NCBI RefSeq assembly: GCF_015265455.1
Contig: NZ_CP054492.1
Span: 1,922,001 to 1,986,000 of the forward strand
Direction of reading: 5' to 3'
Length of the DNA: 64,000 nucleotides
From: Candidatus Sulfurimonas baltica
GTDB lineage: Bacteria > Campylobacterota > Campylobacteria > Campylobacterales > Sulfurimonadaceae
In this document: piece by piece, positions 1-9,357 of the stretch
Numbering within the stretch: the first letter of the stretch is position 1
How the letters are laid out: each line of letters opens with the position of its first letter
Notes under the pieces: generated by a model
Told to the model about the DNA's origin: nothing
The model's input: only the letters and a program-made list of their open reading frames with translations
The model's database searches: none
Made by a program: the position numbers and the translations under genes

Positions 1-1943
1 CTTTCCCTCTTATATATCTGGATAAGCTCTACGGCGTTGTAGAGCTTGGTTCAAACGAGCAGTTTAATGAAAAAGAGATAGAGTTTTTCAACGCTTCAAA
101 CAGGGTTATAACAACTGCACTCTCAACTGCTATTCAAAACCAAAAAGTAAAAGATTTGCTAAAAGAGACTCAGTTAATAAATACTCAGATGCAAGAGCAA
201 CAGCAAAAGCTTGAAGAGGCTAATGCCAATATGGAAGAGCAGCAGCAACAGCTAGAAGAGGCTAATGCCCAGATGGAAGAGCAACACCAACAGCTCGAAG
301 CTCAAAACGACTCCCTCCTTAAATCACAAAACGAGCTGGAGAAAAAAGCAAGAGATTTAACTGCATCTACTAAATATAAATCTGAGTTCTTGGCAAATAT
401 GTCTCATGAGCTTAGAACTCCATTAAACTCAATTATTCTACTCTCTGACATGCTTCAAGAAAATAACGCAAATCACCTTGATGAGAACGAAGTTAAAAAA
501 GCACATGTCATAAACAGCAGTGGGAATGACTTACTAAAACTTATAGGTGATGTGCTTGATCTCTCTAAAATCGAAGCGGGTATGATGGAGTTGATTATAG
601 ATGAGTTTAATTCAACCGAATTGTGTGACGGATTTCAAGTACAGTTTGAAGAGATAGCAAAACAAAAAAATCTTACCTTTAAAGCCATAGATGATTACAA
701 AGGTCTCATCAAAAATGACAGAGACAGACTGGGACAGGTTCTAAGAAATCTAATCTCAAACTCTCTTAAGTTCACAAAAAAGGGAACGATAACGCTACAT
801 GTAGAGAGTGCAGCAGATGAGAAAATAAAGATATCGGTAAGCGATACGGGGATAGGAATACCCAAAGATAAACAGGAGTCTATATTTGAAGCATTCCAAC
901 AAGCCGATGGCGGAACAAGTAGAGAGTATGGCGGAACTGGACTTGGACTCTCGATAAGTTTGGAACTTATAAAGATGATGCACGGGGAGATAGTTCTTGA
1001 TTCCAAAGAGAATGAGGGGAGCACTTTTAGCATTATCATTCCAAATCTTGATAAAAAAGAGAGCGAAAAACCTAAAGAGAAGATAGAGGCAACAGCTTTA
1101 CATGTAGAGGTAAAAGACGACAGGTCTGCATTGCAAGCAAAAGACAGAGCTTTTCTGATAATAGAGGATGATGAAAACTTTGCTGATATACTAAAAGAGA
1201 AGGTAAATTCTCAAGGTGAGTATGCACTCATCGCCCATACGGGAACTAGCGGATTAACTTTGGCAAGGTCATACAATATAAAAGGCATATTGCTGGATTT
1301 AGGGCTTCCGGATATAGACGGGATAGACCTTTTAAAAGAGTTTAAAACAGATCCATCTTTAAGAAAAATACCAGTGTTTGTAATCTCGGGTGATCATAGA
1401 GTTAAACTCACAAAAGAGTATGGGGCGGAGGGTTATATTCAAAAGCCTATAACCGAGAGTGAAATCACTAGTGTAATACAAGAGATAAAAAACAGTGATG
1501 ATGAGATTCATGAGTTTATGAGCAGAGTAAATGTTAAGAGTACAACAAACATCAAAGAGAGTATAGACTTAAGTGGCAAAAAAGTGTTGGTAGTTGATGA
1601 TGACATACGAAACATTTATGTGCTTCTTGAGGCTCTCAGCTCTAAGGGCGCAGATGTTATTACTGCCAATGACGGACAAGAAGCTATAAATACACTCTCA
1701 AATAATCTTGATGTTGATATAATTTTGATGGATGTAATGATGCCTGTTATGGATGGGTATGAAGCTGCCAAAGTTATAAAAGAGAATACAAAAACAAAAC
1801 ATATACCTGTGATAGCCGTAACTGCAAAAGCGCTAAGCGAAGATAGACAAAATGCACTTGATGCAGGGTATGACGACTATATAACCAAACCTCTTCAGAT
1901 GAAAATGTTGATGGAAATTATCAGTGCTTGGGTTGAGAAATAA
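1..1943 (+). CDS. Hybrid sensor histidine kinase, two receiver domains (5' end outside window)
   Basis: The reading frame is open from the first bases, so the gene starts upstream. The first ~50 codons look like the end of a GAF sensor domain. A glutamine/glutamate-rich coiled coil with a repeated EEQQQQLEEANA-like unit follows (nt 180-370), then a HisKA dimerisation domain with the phospho-accepting His in NMSHELRTPLN (about nt 404). The HATPase has its N box near nt 735-780 and G boxes DTGIGI and GTGLGLS. Two receiver domains follow, with acceptor Asp in LLDLGLPD (about nt 1300) and LMDVMMPVMDG (about nt 1730). The stop overlaps the ATG of the CheB-CheR gene (TAATG), so the two are probably co-translated. 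It is probably a cytoplasmic phosphorelay hub; its signal is not visible here. Confidence 0.93.
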   Translation, partial: FPLIYLDKLYGVVELGSNEQFNEKEIEFFNASNRVITTALSTAIQNQKVKDLLKETQLINTQMQEQQQKLEEANANMEEQQQQLEEANAQMEEQHQQLEAQNDSLLKSQNELEKKARDLTASTKYKSEFLANMSHELRTPLNSIILLSDMLQENNANHLDENEVKKAHVINSSGNDLLKLIGDVLDLSKIEAGMMELIIDEFNSTELCDGFQVQFEEIAKQKNLTFKAIDDYKGLIKNDRDRLGQVLRNLISNSLKFTKKGTITLHVESAADEKIKISVSDTGIGIPKDKQESIFEAFQQADGGTSREYGGTGLGLSISLELIKMMHGEIVLDSKENEGSTFSIIIPNLDKKESEKPKEKIEATALHVEVKDDRSALQAKDRAFLIIEDDENFADILKEKVNSQGEYALIAHTGTSGLTLARSYNIKGILLDLGLPDIDGIDLLKEFKTDPSLRKIPVFVISGDHRVKLTKEYGAEGYIQKPITESEITSVIQEIKNSDDEIHEFMSRVNVKSTTNIKESIDLSGKKVLVVDDDIRNIYVLLEALSSKGADVITANDGQEAINTLSNNLDVDIILMDVMMPVMDGYEAAKVIKENTKTKHIPVIAVTAKALSEDRQNALDAGYDDYITKPLQMKMLMEIISAWVEK

Positions 1944-3613
1944 TGATTCATATTTCGCACAGTCAAAATATAAAAAAAATACTTATAGAAAACAGCATAA
2001 GTCACCATAATGACATTGTTGAGTTGCATAAAGAGTTGAATAACGAGGATAAAAAGACACTGTTTGAAGTTACTTTTATTGATATTCAATCTATCCCGAC
2101 TTTAGTCATAAAAGAGTTGTTCAAACTAAAAAATAGAGTTACTATTACAACTACCCAAAGAAGTTTATGGAGCTATCTATCCAAATTTGGTTTAAAAAAC
2201 AGATGCATAGACTCTATCCAAGATAAAAGATATAAACACTCTAGAGAAAAAATCAAATCTATCGCAATTGGTGGCAGTGCGGGGAGTCTTGAAAAAGTTA
2301 TGTCCATCATAGAGTCCTTGCCTTATGTTGACATCTCTGTTTTTATTGTTATTCATATTTTACCAAATGAGAAAAGCCACCTTAGCGATATCTTGCAAAA
2401 CATAACTAAATATAGAGTCTGCGAAGCCACCTCAAACATGCATGTAGAAAAAAACACTATATATATTGCACCTCCTAACAACAACCTGCTTGTAGTGGAT
2501 GGTTTTATATATCTTGATGATAAGGAAAAACTAAACTTTGCAAGACCCTCCATTGATATAACTTTTAAATCTTTGGTATATGAGTATAAAAGCGCACTTT
2601 TGGCAATACTTTTGTGCGGTTACGGAAAAGACGGCAGCTCATCGCTTAAAGAGCTGCATGAAAACAATTCTAAAATTATTATAGAAGACCCAAAAGAGTG
2701 TCAAGCAAAAGATATGCTGTTAAATGCTATACAAACAAAAGAGTACACAAAAATATTGCCGCTAAAACATATCAACAATTACCTTAATTCACTTTTGTCA
2801 GCAAGCATTGATATTGATGATGAGATTGAACATTTTTTAGAAAATATATTTATTATCTACGGTTATGACTTTAGATATTACGACAGAAAATCATTGGCTA
2901 GAAGAATAGAACTGATAATGAGCAACTATTCAATAACTAACTTTAAAGAGTTTGAGTCGTTAGTGCTTGATGACAACAATGTATTTACTAAACTGCTGCA
3001 AGCATTTTCAATAAATGTAACAACATTTTTTAGAAACCCTGAAGTGTTTAAACAAATCAGAAAAGATATACTGCCAAATATAGAAGATTTATCATCAATT
3101 AGAATTTGGTGTGCCGGATGTTCAAGAGGAGATGAACCATATAGCATTGCAATTATGCTTGATGAGGCAGGACTACTCGACAAAAGCCAAATATATGCAA
3201 CAGACTTTAATGGCACTATTTTAAATGAAGCTAAAAATGCCCTATTTGCAAAAAGTGAGTTAGACGAATTTACACAAAACTACATTGAGAGTGGTGGCAA
3301 AAAGAAGCTCGAAAACTGGTTTAACATAAAAGATGAGTATATAGAGATAAAAGAGCATATAAGAGAGAAGGTTCTCTTTTTCAAACATAATTTAGTATCG
3401 GATTCTTCTATTAATGAATTTCATATAATCTTTTGCAGAAATGTTCTTATCTATTTTGACAACAAACTCCAAGAGAGTGTTTTTGACACTATATATGAAT
3501 CTTTGTATAAAAATGGATATTTAATATTAGGCGAGAGCGAAGTCATTCCTAAAAAACATGACTATACAGCTCTTGCAAATAAAAAAAATAAAGTCTATAA
3601 AAGGGGACTTTGA
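1943..3613 (+). CDS. CheB-CheR fusion protein (methylesterase plus methyltransferase)
   Basis: Residues ~105-275 match the CheB methylesterase domain. The serine motif is IGGSAGS (~109-114), the His lies in VIHILP, and the Asp is in GYGKDGSS. Residues ~290-555 match CheR, with NVTTFFRNPEVF, a SAM-binding stretch IWCAGCSRGDEPYSIA and IIFCRNVLIYF. The first ~90 residues are not a receiver domain and I do not recognise them; they may be a STAS-like partner-binding region. CheB and CheR normally remove and add methyl groups on chemoreceptor glutamates. Fused versions beside hybrid kinases usually serve non-chemotaxis pathways. It overlaps the gene before (1 nt) and after (4 nt), which supports one operon. 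No PAS linker is visible between the domains. Confidence 0.92.
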   Translation: MIHISHSQNIKKILIENSISHHNDIVELHKELNNEDKKTLFEVTFIDIQSIPTLVIKELFKLKNRVTITTTQRSLWSYLSKFGLKNRCIDSIQDKRYKHSREKIKSIAIGGSAGSLEKVMSIIESLPYVDISVFIVIHILPNEKSHLSDILQNITKYRVCEATSNMHVEKNTIYIAPPNNNLLVVDGFIYLDDKEKLNFARPSIDITFKSLVYEYKSALLAILLCGYGKDGSSSLKELHENNSKIIIEDPKECQAKDMLLNAIQTKEYTKILPLKHINNYLNSLLSASIDIDDEIEHFLENIFIIYGYDFRYYDRKSLARRIELIMSNYSITNFKEFESLVLDDNNVFTKLLQAFSINVTTFFRNPEVFKQIRKDILPNIEDLSSIRIWCAGCSRGDEPYSIAIMLDEAGLLDKSQIYATDFNGTILNEAKNALFAKSELDEFTQNYIESGGKKKLENWFNIKDEYIEIKEHIREKVLFFKHNLVSDSSINEFHIIFCRNVLIYFDNKLQESVFDTIYESLYKNGYLILGESEVIPKKHDYTALANKKNKVYKRGL

Positions 3614-4803
3614 TGGTTATTAATATTTTAGCAGTAGATGACATAGAGGCAAATTTGTATTCTCTAGAGAGTCTGTTAACAGAAAACAAACTACATACAA
3701 AAAAAATTAATGTCATAAAAGCTTTAAGCGGAGAAGAGGCTTTAAAAATTGTTTTAGTTCAAGATATTGATTTGATTCTTTTAGATATACAAATGCCGGG
3801 AATGAACGGATTTGAAACTGCCAAATTTTTAAAGCTAAATCCAAAGACCAAAGATATACCAATTGTATTCTTGACTGCTGCATTTAAATCAGATGAATTT
3901 ATAAAACAGGGTTACGAAGTTGGAGCAATTGACTACTTTACTAAACCCATTGAGAAGTATCAGTTTTTAAACAGAATAAATTTATATATCAACCTTTTTG
4001 AAAAAACAAAAAACTTAGAACAAGCAATTGAATCTATAAAAGAGGAGACTGAAAAAAGCAGGAAGCAGGAAAAACAGCTTATTGAACAGTCACGTCTTGC
4101 GAGAATGGGTGAGATGATAAGCATGATAGCTCACCAATGGAGACAGCCACTATCTGCAATCTCCACAACAGCACTGGACATTGAGATGAAAATAGAGCTT
4201 GGTATATATGACTTAGAAACGAAAGAAGGAAAAGAAGATTTTATAAACTACTTATTTTTAAAACTTGGTGATATAAGTGATTTTGTACAAAATTTAACAT
4301 CGACAATAAACGACTTTAGAAACTTCTATAAAACAAATAAACTATCAGTTTCAATAGAGTTGTCAGTAGTTATAGAAAAGGCATTAAATATAATTAAAGC
4401 GCTATTAGAGAATGCAAATGTAGAGATAATACAAGAGCATAACTCTAAAGAAAAAATAGAGTTATACGATAGTGAAATGATGCAGGTTATTATAAACATA
4501 CTGCAAAATGCTCAAGATAATTTTAAAGAAAAACAGATTAAAAATCCTCAAATAAAAATCACGACTAATAAAAACATTATCACAATTGAAGATAACGGTG
4601 GCGGGGTACCAGAAGATGTAATTGAAAGAATATTTGACCCATATTTTTCAACTAAAGATGAAAGAAACGGTACAGGGCTTGGTCTTTATATGTCTAAAAC
4701 AATTGTTGAAAATCACCACAATGGAAAACTACAAGTAGCCAATATAGATGGTGGTGCTTGTTTTACAATTGAGTTGAATTCATGTGTTACAAATATAGAT
4801 TAA
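3610..4803 (+). CDS. Receiver-domain histidine kinase
   Basis: The N-terminal receiver domain (residues ~4-125) has its phospho-acceptor Asp in LILLDIQMPGMNG (~57) and the conserved Lys in DYFTKPI. A short coiled coil links it to a kinase core with the H-box IAHQWRQPLSA (His ~174), a form very common in Campylobacterota. The HATPase carries NILQNAQDN, EDNGGGVP and GTGLGLYMS (~354). There are no membrane segments, so the protein is cytoplasmic. The start overlaps the stop of the CheB-CheR gene (ATGATGG context), making it the third gene of the signalling operon. It likely receives phosphate from the upstream hybrid kinase or acts in parallel with it; that is inference. Its 3' end meets the convergent gene at 4800. 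Confidence 0.93.
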   Translation: MMVINILAVDDIEANLYSLESLLTENKLHTKKINVIKALSGEEALKIVLVQDIDLILLDIQMPGMNGFETAKFLKLNPKTKDIPIVFLTAAFKSDEFIKQGYEVGAIDYFTKPIEKYQFLNRINLYINLFEKTKNLEQAIESIKEETEKSRKQEKQLIEQSRLARMGEMISMIAHQWRQPLSAISTTALDIEMKIELGIYDLETKEGKEDFINYLFLKLGDISDFVQNLTSTINDFRNFYKTNKLSVSIELSVVIEKALNIIKALLENANVEIIQEHNSKEKIELYDSEMMQVIINILQNAQDNFKEKQIKNPQIKITTNKNIITIEDNGGGVPEDVIERIFDPYFSTKDERNGTGLGLYMSKTIVENHHNGKLQVANIDGGACFTIELNSCVTNID

Positions 4804-5372
4804 TTTTTTTTTCCACTGAAGTGAAATATTATTTTTGAATTGGCAATACTTTTATATAGTAGAGTCTTTTTTTTGTGTGGTCTCCACTTAATTAGAAAAG
4901 TAGCTAAAGACTCCCAAAGTGAAACCCACGCTGCAACAGTCAATCCTTCAGCAATAACTGCTGCAACGACACTAGTTTCAACTAATTGACTTTTACTTAT
5001 CACGACAGAGAACGTTGCGAGTACAAGCCCGATAGAAAACAAAATCATTGATGTTCTAACCATATCATTCATATTTCTTGACTCTAACTCCTGCATATAT
5101 ACAAAAAATTTATTTATGCTGTTTTTGACTCTGAATATAGACTCATCATCTGTCTCCTTTTCAAGGCTGAATTGAATAATAAATTTCTCTTTTTCAATCT
5201 CTGTGACACAATCTATAATATAATCAACTAAATCCTGATTTAAATCTTTTTTTAAAAAATGAGCCCTCTTATCAAAATCGTTATATAAATATTCTACTTT
5301 TTCCGTAGATACATCGATTAAAATTTCTCCACTCTCAGCACGCTCATAACGTTCAAGAATTTCTTTTTTCAT
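4800..5372 (-). CDS. Small membrane protein of unknown function
   Basis: This 190-residue protein is not recognised. The first ~100 residues are charged and soluble. Two hydrophobic stretches follow, about residues 108-130 (SMILFSIGLVLATFSVVIS) and 137-165, and then a short basic tail. It is most simply an inner-membrane protein with a cytoplasmic N-terminal domain. Its stop overlaps the stop of the histidine kinase by 4 nt in convergent orientation, and it is transcribed divergently from the cupin gene. Nothing in the sequence links it to the signalling genes beyond position. Confidence 0.75.
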   Translation of the reverse strand: MKKEILERYERAESGEILIDVSTEKVEYLYNDFDKRAHFLKKDLNQDLVDYIIDCVTEIEKEKFIIQFSLEKETDDESIFRVKNSINKFFVYMQELESRNMNDMVRTSMILFSIGLVLATFSVVISKSQLVETSVVAAVIAEGLTVAAWVSLWESLATFLIKWRPHKKKTLLYKSIANSKIIFHFSGKKN

Positions 5373-5485
5373 AATGTCACCATAATTTATTTTATATTGA
5401 ATTATACTTCGTATTGTTTGTTTTTTACTTTACATTTTTATGTTATGCTACTGAAAATTTTATTTCTTACTCAAAGAGGCTATAC

Positions 5486-5839
5486 ATGTACTTACACAAA
5501 AAGATTAATACGGTTGAGGCAATACCTCAAAAAGCTGGCAAAGGAGTAAGTATGAAAATGCTTCTCTCTTCTGATGAATCACCAAACTTTGCAATGCGTA
5601 ATTTTACAATCGAAGCTGGCGGTCATATGCCTATGCATACAAATATAATTGAGCATGAACAGTATGTATTGGGTGGACGAGCACTTGTAAAGATTGATGA
5701 TGAAACATTTGAGGCTGAAGCTGGAGATATTCTGCTAATCCCTGCTGGAGCAGCGCATAGTTATGAGACAATCGGAGATGAAACATACAGTTTTTTATGT
5801 CTTGTTCCCAATGGTGAAGATTGTATAAAGATTATTTAG
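5486..5839 (+). CDS. Cupin-domain protein
   Basis: This single-domain cupin has 117 residues. The first cupin motif contains GGHMPMHTN and EHEQYVL, giving His, His and Glu metal ligands. The second contains PAGAAHSYE, giving the last His. The fold usually holds a metal and acts as a small enzyme or sensor; the substrate cannot be told. The frame is open from 5414, but I place the start at 5486 because AAAGAGG lies 6 nt before this ATG and the extra N-terminal residues are unlike the family. It has its own short transcription unit, followed by the repeat-rich spacer that separates it from groEL. Confidence 0.85.
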   Translation: MYLHKKINTVEAIPQKAGKGVSMKMLLSSDESPNFAMRNFTIEAGGHMPMHTNIIEHEQYVLGGRALVKIDDETFEAEAGDILLIPAGAAHSYETIGDETYSFLCLVPNGEDCIKII

Positions 5840-5861
5840 ACTTTAGTTTAAAAGTTGCAAA

Positions 5862-5937
5862 AAAGCGATAAACGACAAGAAATTGTCGTTGTAGTTTAGT
5901 CCTCGTCGGTCACTGCGTGACATCGACTGTGGTTCCG
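5862..5937. repeat. 76-bp direct repeat, copy 1
   Basis: A 76-bp unit beginning AAAGCGATAAACGACAAG recurs at 5994-6069 with a single base change (GTTGTAG here, GTTATAG there). It starts with a perfect hairpin, AACGACAA-gaaa-TTGTCGTT, and contains a second one, GTCAC-tgc-GTGAC. The copies start 132 bp apart. No reading frame is apparent. It may be a REP-like or boundary element between the cupin and groEL genes. Confidence 0.9.
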
Positions 5938-5993
5938 CTATTTGTCCTTCGCGAGCTGGTTCTCACTTCGTTCAAACATCAGCTCTTGATTCG

Positions 5994-6069
5994 AAAGCGA
6001 TAAACGACAAGAAATTGTCGTTATAGTTTAGTCCTCGTCGGTCACTGCGTGACATCGACTGTGGTTCCG
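5994..6069. repeat. 76-bp direct repeat, copy 2
   Basis: This is the second copy of the unit at 5862-5937, one mismatch in 76 bp by eye. It keeps both hairpins and runs directly into the terminator-like hairpin that follows groEL. The spacer between copies (5938-5993) does not share the sequence. Confidence 0.9.
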
Positions 6070-6110
6070 ACCCTAAAAACGAGAAGAAATTCTCGTTTTC
6101 TTTACGGGTC
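6069..6110 (-). terminator. Probable groEL terminator
   Basis: Read on the minus strand, immediately after the groEL stop, there is a 10-bp perfect stem AAAACGAGAA-tttc-TTCTCGTTTT (6076-6099) followed by T. It is enclosed by a GACCC/GGGTC outer stem (6069-6073 with 6106-6110). The T-run is short, so termination strength is uncertain. Confidence 0.65.
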
Positions 6111-7745
6111 TCACATCATACCTGGCATTCCCATTTGTGGAGGCATTCCGCCGTTTGTATCTGCTTGGGTCTCTTCTGGAATATCATAAATAGCAGCTTC
6201 CGTAGTTAAAAGAAGACTTGAAACTGAAGTAGCATTTATAAGAGCAACACGAGCAACTTTTAGAGGGTCAATAATCCCTGCTTCAAACATATCAACATAC
6301 TCACCAGTTGCAGCATTGAAACCTATGTTCTCATTCTCTGCACCCTCTACGGCATTAACAACAACACCTGTATCGTAACCTGCATTTTGAGCTATTTGTT
6401 TCATTGGAGCTTTTACAGCACGAAGGATAATCTCACAACCAATTTTTTGATCACCTGTTAAATCAAGCTTAACTTTTGCTGCAGCACGAACTAATGCAGC
6501 TCCGCCACCTATGATAATACCCTCTTCAACAGCAGCTTTTGTTGCAGAAAGTGCATCGTCAACACGGTCTTTTTTCTCTTTCATTTCAGTTTCAGTTGCA
6601 GCACCAACTTTAATAACAGCTACGCCGCCACTGAGTTTTGCTAAACGCTCTTGAAGTTTCTCTTTATCATACTCAGAAGTTGTAGCGTCAAGCTGAACTT
6701 TAATTTCAGCTATTCTTGATTTAACAGCCTCTTCAGTTCCTGCACCATTTACGATAACTGTATTGTCTTTGTCTATAATAACACGAGATGCCTGACCTAG
6801 AAGTTGAATAGTAGCACTCTCTAGTTTGTGTCCTGTCTCTTCAGCTATTACAACACCGCCTGTAAGAGTTGCAATATCTTGAAGCATTGCTTTTCTTCTG
6901 TCGCCAAAACCTGGAGCTTTAACAGCAGAGATATTTAAAACACCACGAAGCTTGTTTACAACTAACGTTGAAAGTGCTTCACCCTCTACATCTTCAGCGA
7001 TGATTAAAAGTGGACGAGAAGTTTTTTGAACCTGCTCTAAAACTGGAAGCAAATCTTTAAGTGAATTGATTTTGCTATCACAAAGTAGTACCCAAGGATT
7101 TTCAATCTCAGCTATCATCTTTTCAGTATTTGTTATAAAGTATGGACTTAAATAACCACGGTCAAACTGCATACCTTCAACTACTTCTAATTCATCAGAG
7201 ATACCTTTAGCCTCTTCAACAGTGATTACACCATCTTGACCAACTCTATCCATTGCTTCAGCTATCATATCGCCGATTGCACTGTCAGAATTAGCAGAAA
7301 TAGTTGCAACCTGTGCAATATCTTTTTTTCCATTTACAGTTTTAGATGCTGCTTTTAGGTGTTTAAGAATCTCTTCACAAGCTTTGTCCATACCACGTTT
7401 TACTTCAATAGGATTAGCTCCGGCAGTAATATTTCTAAGACCTTCAGAAAAAATTGCATTTGCTAAAACAGTTGCGGTTGTAGTACCATCACCAGCTTCA
7501 TCAGCAGTATTTGACGCCACTTGTTTTACAAGTTGAGCACCCATGTCTTCAAGTTTATCTTTAAGTTCAATCTCGCGAGCAACTGAAACACCATCTTTAG
7601 TGATTATTGGTGCACCGTAACTCTTTTGAATCAAAACATTACGACCACGAGGCCCCATTGTCACCTTTACTGCGTCTGTTAATTTTGCAACACCACGAGC
7701 CAATGCATTACGTGCGTTATCTGAAAAAATTATTTCTTTTGCCAT
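6111..7745 (-). CDS. groEL: Chaperonin GroEL (Hsp60)
   Basis: This is a full-length GroEL of 544 residues. It opens with [18 protein letters not shown] and carries the ATP-binding TMGPRGRNV and [14 protein letters not shown] motifs, the equatorial-domain [10 protein letters not shown] and the flexible glycine/methionine-rich tail ending PQMGMPGMM. With GroES it forms the double-ring folding chamber in the cytoplasm. It lies downstream of groES on the same strand with a ~150-bp gap that holds hairpins, so the two are likely one transcript with possible processing between them. I see no CIRCE operator (TTAGCACTC inverted repeat) upstream of groES, so HrcA control is not supported here. Confidence 0.99.
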   Translation of the reverse strand: MAKEIIFSDNARNALARGVAKLTDAVKVTMGPRGRNVLIQKSYGAPIITKDGVSVAREIELKDKLEDMGAQLVKQVASNTADEAGDGTTTATVLANAIFSEGLRNITAGANPIEVKRGMDKACEEILKHLKAASKTVNGKKDIAQVATISANSDSAIGDMIAEAMDRVGQDGVITVEEAKGISDELEVVEGMQFDRGYLSPYFITNTEKMIAEIENPWVLLCDSKINSLKDLLPVLEQVQKTSRPLLIIAEDVEGEALSTLVVNKLRGVLNISAVKAPGFGDRRKAMLQDIATLTGGVVIAEETGHKLESATIQLLGQASRVIIDKDNTVIVNGAGTEEAVKSRIAEIKVQLDATTSEYDKEKLQERLAKLSGGVAVIKVGAATETEMKEKKDRVDDALSATKAAVEEGIIIGGGAALVRAAAKVKLDLTGDQKIGCEIILRAVKAPMKQIAQNAGYDTGVVVNAVEGAENENIGFNAATGEYVDMFEAGIIDPLKVARVALINATSVSSLLLTTEAAIYDIPEETQADTNGGMPPQMGMPGMM

Positions 7746-7893
7746 TTAATTATTCCTTAATTTTATTTTATAAAATGAAGGGAACCCTTCATTGATTTAT
7801 AACGGTATCGGAAGCAATTCCGCTACCTACGCTACCGCTTTGGTTTCTTCGGCAGAAGACCCAATATAGTAGTATCTTTTTTAATTTACTTAA

Positions 7894-8154
7894 TTAACCA
7901 ATTATTCCAAAAATATCTTCTAAATTTAAAACTAAAAACTTATCTGCGCCAAGTGAAACTTCGCTTCCTGCATATTTAGCAAATAAAACAAGATCTCCAC
8001 ACGCTAAGTTAGTAACTTCTTTGCTAACTGCTACAACTTCACCACGAGATGGTTTCTCTTGTGCGTTATCAGGAATAATAATTCCACTCATTGTAGTATT
8101 TGCTTCTTCTACTCTTTTTACTAAGACTCTCTCGCCTAATGGTTGAAAATTCAT
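7894..8154 (-). CDS. groES: Co-chaperonin GroES (Hsp10)
   Basis: The 86-residue protein begins [17 protein letters not shown] and contains the mobile-loop region [15 protein letters not shown] and the C-terminal [13 protein letters not shown]. It forms the heptameric lid of the GroEL chamber. The frame also has an ATG two codons earlier (8160), but AAGGA sits directly against that codon and ~6 nt from the ATG at 8154, so I choose the latter. It is the first gene of groES-groEL, with a ~60-bp AT-rich upstream region. Confidence 0.97.
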   Translation of the reverse strand: MNFQPLGERVLVKRVEEANTTMSGIIIPDNAQEKPSRGEVVAVSKEVTNLACGDLVLFAKYAGSEVSLGADKFLVLNLEDIFGIIG

Positions 8155-8217
8155 ATACATCCTTATATACTTTTTATAAGTGGAATTTTACTTAAATTTT
8201 AGTTAATTACCGGTAAA

Positions 8218-9357
8218 TTAGAATGAAAGTGAATAATTAAAATAGTAACTGTTGTGGTTCGCTCCAAATTCGCTATTACTAGCTCCGTTTTGAATTAAAG
8301 CACCTATTTTAAATGAGTTGAAATCGTTTAGAGTATATGTAAGACTCGGCGAAATAAAACGTGAGTTTTTCTCATTGAAACTCTCAACATAAGTTAGCGA
8401 GGCATCCATGAAAAGTGTAAAACTGTATGCCAGAGAAGTTCCAATGTAAAAGTTTGAATATAGCAAAGTTGAGAGAGCCTCGGAATCAATATTTAGCAAA
8501 ATTTCTTCATAACTGAATTTTTTAGAACTATATAGAGCTTCAACCACAAGAGTCACCCCATTTTCAAAGCCATAATCTGCCCCGATAATCCCCTCAAACA
8601 GCTCCTCTTCCCTCTCTTTTAAGTCTACATGTAGAAGTTTGTTTTTCATATAAGCACCCTCACTTCTAACCTCAACACCCGTATCACCCAAATTTGCCTC
8701 TATCTCATAACCTGCCATCTTAATCTTATCGGAGCTAATTAGATTAACCGCTACATCCCCGAACCCTAAAAATGCTTTATATCTTGCCAGATATTTAAGG
8801 CTATTATCCTCTTTTTGGCTGATAACAAAGCTTACATGTGACATGTCGCTTATGTGCCTTGTATAGGAGAGTGCCGCCACACCAAAAACCTCATCAGGTT
8901 CAAGAGCATACGAGTTTTTAGGGTTAAACAGATTTGTAGGTGTCCATATTCGCCCTACTCCCATAGATATATTTTGCAGACCGACTACCACTCTGTTTTT
9001 ATTATCTTCATAGCCGCCATACAACCTGTACACCTTTGCATAAAGTGAACCCTCATTTGTCTTTGTTTTAAGCGGAGTATCTGATTTAACATGCTTTATA
9101 TATTCAAATGTGTTGGAGTTAATAAACTCATCTCCAAGGTAGTTAACCCCATCAGCAATGAGAGTACTAAAAAAGCCACTCTCTATATAATCACCTCGAA
9201 ACCGCAACCTGTTATAGTTGTACATGTAGGTTTCATCTTCATTTGCAAATATAGAGCCCTGAGAGATTGTAAAGTTACTATTGCTAATCTTATACTCAAA
9301 ATCTGCGTATGCTACATGTAGCAGCAAAACTACAATTAACAAAAGTTTTTTAGCCAT
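8218..9357 (-). CDS. Beta-barrel-like outer membrane protein of an export operon
   Basis: A clear signal peptide (AKKLLLIVVLLLHVAYA) is followed by ~360 residues of alternating polar/aromatic strands. It ends in an aromatic C-terminal strand (NSYYFNYSLSF) as in outer-membrane barrels. I do not recognise a named family; it could be a DUF1302-like or porin-like protein. It is the last gene of the 15.5-8.2 kb operon, overlapping the ATPase gene by 8 nt. That suggests it is the outer-membrane partner or substrate of the ABC system encoded just upstream. Confidence 0.75.
   Translation of the reverse strand: MAKKLLLIVVLLLHVAYADFEYKISNSNFTISQGSIFANEDETYMYNYNRLRFRGDYIESGFFSTLIADGVNYLGDEFINSNTFEYIKHVKSDTPLKTKTNEGSLYAKVYRLYGGYEDNKNRVVVGLQNISMGVGRIWTPTNLFNPKNSYALEPDEVFGVAALSYTRHISDMSHVSFVISQKEDNSLKYLARYKAFLGFGDVAVNLISSDKIKMAGYEIEANLGDTGVEVRSEGAYMKNKLLHVDLKEREEELFEGIIGADYGFENGVTLVVEALYSSKKFSYEEILLNIDSEALSTLLYSNFYIGTSLAYSFTLFMDASLTYVESFNEKNSRFISPSLTYTLNDFNSFKIGALIQNGASNSEFGANHNSYYFNYSLSF

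Noticed and set aside
6980-7795. Possible plus-strand small gene opposite groEL
   Set aside because: It is a shadow of the groEL start with no ribosome-binding site and no protein-like composition.
8155-8217. CIRCE/HrcA operator before groES
   Set aside because: The TTAGCACTC-N9-GAGTGCTAA inverted repeat is not present.
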